Part shown: positions 14,226 through 16,025 of the stretch, in pieces
Numbering within the stretch: position 1 is the stretch's first letter
How the letters are laid out: each line of letters opens with the position of its first letter
Assembly: GCA_937891045.1 (NCBI GenBank)
Contig: CALBEV010000171.1
Location: 1-16,025, forward strand
Source of the DNA: an uncultured Burkholderiales bacterium
GTDB taxonomy: Bacteria; Pseudomonadota; Gammaproteobacteria; Burkholderiales; Burkholderiaceae
Reading direction: 5' to 3'
Length of the DNA: 16,025 bases
Notes under the pieces: model-generated
Database searches by the model: none
What the model was told of the DNA's origin: nothing
What the model saw: the letters and a program-made list of their open reading frames with translations, nothing else
Made by a program: the position numbers and the translations under genes

Positions 14226-14732
14226 TCAGTGTTTGACTTGCGACAACATGGTGTCGGCGTCACTCACCTCGAACTTACCAGGACCTTCAACATTCAATGT
14301 GACCACTTTGCCATCTTTGACCAGCATGGAATAACGGTTGGAGCGCAGACCCAAACCTTTACCCGTGAGGTCCAAGGTGAGGCCAGTGGCTTTGGTGAAG
14401 TCGGCGTCGCCGTCACCCATCATGCGCACTTTACCTGCGGCGTGTAATTCACGTCCCCAGGCCCCCATCACAAAGGCATCGTTCACGCTGACACACCAAA
14501 TTTCATCCACACCGGCGGACAACAGCGCCGCATGGTGGTCGATGTAGCCGGGCACATGTTTGGCCGAGCAGGTTGGGGTGAAAGCACCTGGCAGGGCAAA
14601 CAAAGCGATGGTCTTGCCTGCGCTGGCTTTGGCCACGTCCACGGGGTTGGGGCCGATGCTGCAACCGTTGCCCTCGACTTCGGAATATTCCATCAAGGTG
14701 GTGTGCGGAAGGGTGTCGCCGACTTTGATCAT
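14226..14732 (-). CDS. Peroxiredoxin, PRX5/AhpC-TSA-like (redoxin domain)
   Basis: A 168-residue thiol peroxidase of the Prx5 type (as in human PRDX5, yeast Ahp1 and bacterial Prx-glutaredoxin proteins), which reduces hydrogen peroxide and alkyl hydroperoxides. The peroxidatic cysteine is Cys55 in ALPGAFTPTCSAKHVPGY. Other family marks are VSVNDAFVMGAWG, the metal-free GDGDADFTKATGL stretch and LRSNRYSMLV with the conserved arginine near the active site. Cys24 and Cys80 are further cysteines. No glutaredoxin domain is fused, so recycling would depend on an external thiol such as glutathione/glutaredoxin or thioredoxin. The ATG at 14732 has CAGGAG (14746-14741) 8 bases upstream. It lies behind the strong terminator of the ribosomal operon, and only 22 bases separate terminator and start codon, so its own promoter would have to overlap or lie upstream of that hairpin. 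Confidence 0.93.
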   Translation of the reverse strand: MIKVGDTLPHTTLMEYSEVEGNGCSIGPNPVDVAKASAGKTIALFALPGAFTPTCSAKHVPGYIDHHAALLSAGVDEIWCVSVNDAFVMGAWGRELHAAGKVRMMGDGDADFTKATGLTLDLTGKGLGLRSNRYSMLVKDGKVVTLNVEGPGKFEVSDADTMLSQVKH

Positions 14733-14752
14733 GCTGTTTGCTCCTGGAAATG

Positions 14753-14780
14753 AAAAATGACCCACGATCGTGGGTCATTT
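14753..14780 (-). terminator. Strong terminator of the ribosomal protein operon (perfect 26-bp palindrome)
   Basis: Positions 14755-14780 form a perfect 26-bp palindrome. As RNA it gives an 11-bp stem (AAATGACCCAC with GTGGGTCATTT) with the loop GATC. On the minus strand the stem runs into five T (14757-14753), a good Rho-independent terminator 33 bases behind the rpsQ stop. On the plus strand only three T follow the stem. Confidence 0.85.
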
Positions 14781-14813
14781 CTGGAAAACCGGCGGGCGGG
14801 CAGGGAATAAGTC

Positions 14814-15083
14814 CTAGACCGCTGGCGCTTTCTCAACCAGGCGTGTGGCGACCCAGTTTTTGGTTTTGGAAATGGGACGGCTTTCTGTGATTTCGATCAC
14901 GTCGCCCAAGTGGTATTGGCTGGTTTCGTCATGCGCATGGTATTTGCTGGACTTGCCCACGATCTTGCCGTAGAGCGCGTGCTTGACACGGCGCTCGACC
15001 AACACGGTGACGGTTTTGGCGCGTTTGGCACTGACCACTTTGCCAATCAAAGTGCGTTTGAGTGATTTTTTCGGTTCTGTCAT
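14814..15083 (-). CDS. rpsQ: 30S ribosomal protein S17
   Basis: An 89-residue S17, a primary 16S rRNA-binding protein of the small subunit (5' domain) with an OB fold. Visible family marks are [40 protein letters not shown] and the [17 protein letters not shown] stretch. The ATG at 15083 lies 5 bases behind AAGGAG (15094-15089). A GTG at 15089, giving a GTGA overlap with the rpmC stop, would add two residues but falls inside that ribosome binding site. It is the last gene of the ribosomal cluster and is followed by a strong terminator rather than by rplN, the usual next gene. Confidence 0.97.
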   Translation of the reverse strand: MTEPKKSLKRTLIGKVVSAKRAKTVTVLVERRVKHALYGKIVGKSSKYHAHDETSQYHLGDVIEITESRPISKTKNWVATRLVEKAPAV

Positions 15084-15085
15084 GG

Positions 15086-15286
15086 TCACTCCTTCGCCTT
15101 GGCTTGTTGTTCGGCCAAAATGGTTTTTGCACGTGCAATGCTGCGACGAGCAACTTTCATTTGCGCTGTGTTGGTCAATTGTTGAGTGGCTTTTTGCATG
15201 CGCATGTTGAAGTGCGCTTTTTGCAATTCCTTGATTTCCGTCTGCAAACCTGCAGCGTCTTTTTGACGTAATTCAGATGTTTTCAT
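15086..15286 (-). CDS. rpmC: 50S ribosomal protein L29
   Basis: A 66-residue L29, a small helical hairpin protein near the peptide exit of the large subunit that also contributes to the docking site for trigger factor and SRP. Visible marks are [18 protein letters not shown], the [12 protein letters not shown] segment with [19 protein letters not shown], and a charged tail. The ATG at 15286 has AGGA (15299-15296) 9 bases upstream. A longer frame to 15313 overlaps rplP and lacks support. It lies between rplP and rpsQ, the standard S10 operon order. Confidence 0.97.
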   Translation of the reverse strand: MKTSELRQKDAAGLQTEIKELQKAHFNMRMQKATQQLTNTAQMKVARRSIARAKTILAEQQAKAKE

Positions 15287-15302
15287 GGTGTCTTGTCCTG
15301 AA

Positions 15303-15719
15303 TCATTGGCCAATCAGGCGGGAAACAAACGTGGTGCGCAAAGGCAGTTTGGCCGCAGCCAAACGAAAGGCTTCACGCGCGAGTTCTTCGGGCACACCGA
15401 CGATTTCATACAACACCTTGCCGGGCTGAATTTCAGCCACGTAGTACTCGGGGTTGCCTTTTCCGTTACCCATACGCACTTCTGCAGGCTTTTGAGAAAT
15501 CGGCTTGTCGGGGAAGATGCGAATCCAAATGCGGCCACCACGTTTGACGTGACGGGAAATCGCACGACGGGCGGATTCGATTTGGCGAGCTGTCAAACGA
15601 CCACGGTCGGTTGATTTCAGGCCAAAGTCACCGAACGCCACGGTGTTGCCACGGGTGGCAATGCCGGTGTTGCGACCTTTTTGTTCCTTGCGGTATTTAC
15701 GGCGCGCTGGTTGCAGCAT
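15303..15719 (-). CDS. rplP: 50S ribosomal protein L16
   Basis: A 138-residue L16, which binds 23S rRNA near the A-site tRNA in the large subunit. It starts [19 protein letters not shown], the conserved basic N-terminus. It also has [40 protein letters not shown] and the C-terminal [15 protein letters not shown] stretch. Length and motifs are as expected. The ATG at 15719 is preceded by GGAGAA (15730-15725) and starts 2 bases after the rpsC stop, so translation is coupled. Confidence 0.98.
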   Translation of the reverse strand: MLQPARRKYRKEQKGRNTGIATRGNTVAFGDFGLKSTDRGRLTARQIESARRAISRHVKRGGRIWIRIFPDKPISQKPAEVRMGNGKGNPEYYVAEIQPGKVLYEIVGVPEELAREAFRLAAAKLPLRTTFVSRLIGQ

Positions 15720-15721
15720 GC

Positions 15722-16025
15722 TTATTCTCCTTTTCCGTCCGCAGCCGTGCCAGTGGATGCGGGCGCGGCTACCTTGCGGACGCGCTTGACGGTGGTTTTG
15801 GGAGCATCGGTGGCTTCAGCGGGTTTATCGCTGCCATCCGCCGGTGCGGCATTGGTGCCAGCTGGGCGACGAGCGCCACGGGCTGGTGGACGATCGCCGG
15901 CTGGGCGAGCATCACGACGGGGACCGCGGGGGCGGCGCTCGTCATCTGAACGAGGTTCTTGGGCTGCTGGTGCATCGTTGCGACCCAAGGTGTCACCTTT
16001 GTAGACCCACACTTTGACACCAATG
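15722..16025 (-). CDS. rpsC: 30S ribosomal protein S3, C-terminal part (runs off the window)
   Basis: The last 100 codons of rpsC are present and the 5' part lies beyond the window end. The first visible residues [14 protein letters not shown] match the conserved end of the S3 core domain. About 86 residues follow, rich in Arg, Asp, Pro and Ala (for example [22 protein letters not shown] in two overlapping charged blocks, then a Lys/Ala end). E. coli S3 has roughly 25 residues after this point, so the tail is clearly extended. It has the look of an intrinsically disordered extension and I recall such tails in other Burkholderiales. S3 binds the 30S head at the mRNA entry channel. It sits upstream of rplP, the standard S10 order. 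Confidence 0.95.
   Translation of the reverse strand, partial: IGVKVWVYKGDTLGRNDAPAAQEPRSDDERRPRGPRRDARPAGDRPPARGARRPAGTNAAPADGSDKPAEATDAPKTTVKRVRKVAAPASTGTAADGKGE

Noticed and set aside
14755..14780. 26-bp palindrome as a peroxide-responsive operator for the peroxiredoxin
   Set aside because: The T-run on the minus strand and its position 33 bases behind rpsQ fit a terminator better, and it does not resemble an OxyR site. An additional operator role cannot be excluded.
1..16025. CRISPR array, prophage, toxin-antitoxin, defence island or biosynthetic cluster
   Set aside because: No regularly spaced repeats, integrase, phage genes or small toxin pairs were seen; nearly all coding space is assigned to recognisable housekeeping families.

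Overview
The window looks like chromosomal DNA of a betaproteobacterium, most likely Burkholderiales and probably Comamonadaceae. The evidence is moderately high GC, the arrangement bamE / fur / hprK-ptsN-hpf, a split proton-translocating transhydrogenase (pntA1-pntA2-pntB), a stand-alone EIIA(Man)-ptsH-ptsI cluster, and the style of the ribosomal proteins. Genes are tightly packed and no stretch without a gene exceeds 300 bases. I see no phage, CRISPR array, insertion sequence with a transposase, tRNA or rRNA. The only mobile-element trace is a small palindromic repeat behind fur. This is core housekeeping territory and I found no convincing undescribed multi-gene system.

Layout. 1-71: 5' end of the lipoprotein gene bamE (minus), divergent from fur (152-586, plus). 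587-767: intergenic stretch with a 22-bp perfect inverted repeat that includes the fur stop codon, plus two smaller hairpins. 768-2663 (minus): hpf, a terminator, then ptsN-hprK, which are ribosome hibernation, nitrogen-type PTS and HPr kinase functions. 2800-4020 (minus): an MFS transporter, divergent from corA (4229-5215, plus), which has a long structured leader. 5275-6204 (plus): an SMP-30/gluconolactonase-type protein, ending stop-to-stop against mtnN. 6205-9832 (minus): pntA1-pntA2-pntB-mtnN. 9908-10411 (plus): a NUDIX hydrolase. 10415-12859 (minus): EIIA(Man)-ptsH-ptsI. 12918-14165 (plus): a CoA-transferase family III protein. 14226-14732 (minus): a peroxiredoxin. 14814-16025 (minus): ribosomal genes rpsC (partial)-rplP-rpmC-rpsQ, closed by a strong terminator.

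How the genes work together. The window encodes EI, HPr with both His15 and Ser46, a mannose-type EIIA, EIIA(Ntr) and the HPr kinase/phosphorylase that acts on Ser46. No sugar permease (IIB/IIC) is present, so the set looks regulatory rather than for sugar uptake. The transhydrogenase makes NADPH. The MTA/SAH nucleosidase sits 27 bases behind pntB and probably shares its transcript. fur and corA serve iron and magnesium homeostasis. Start codons were chosen by Shine-Dalgarno position and family N-termini. Several differ from the longest open frame, and hprK and ptsH use TTG and GTG.
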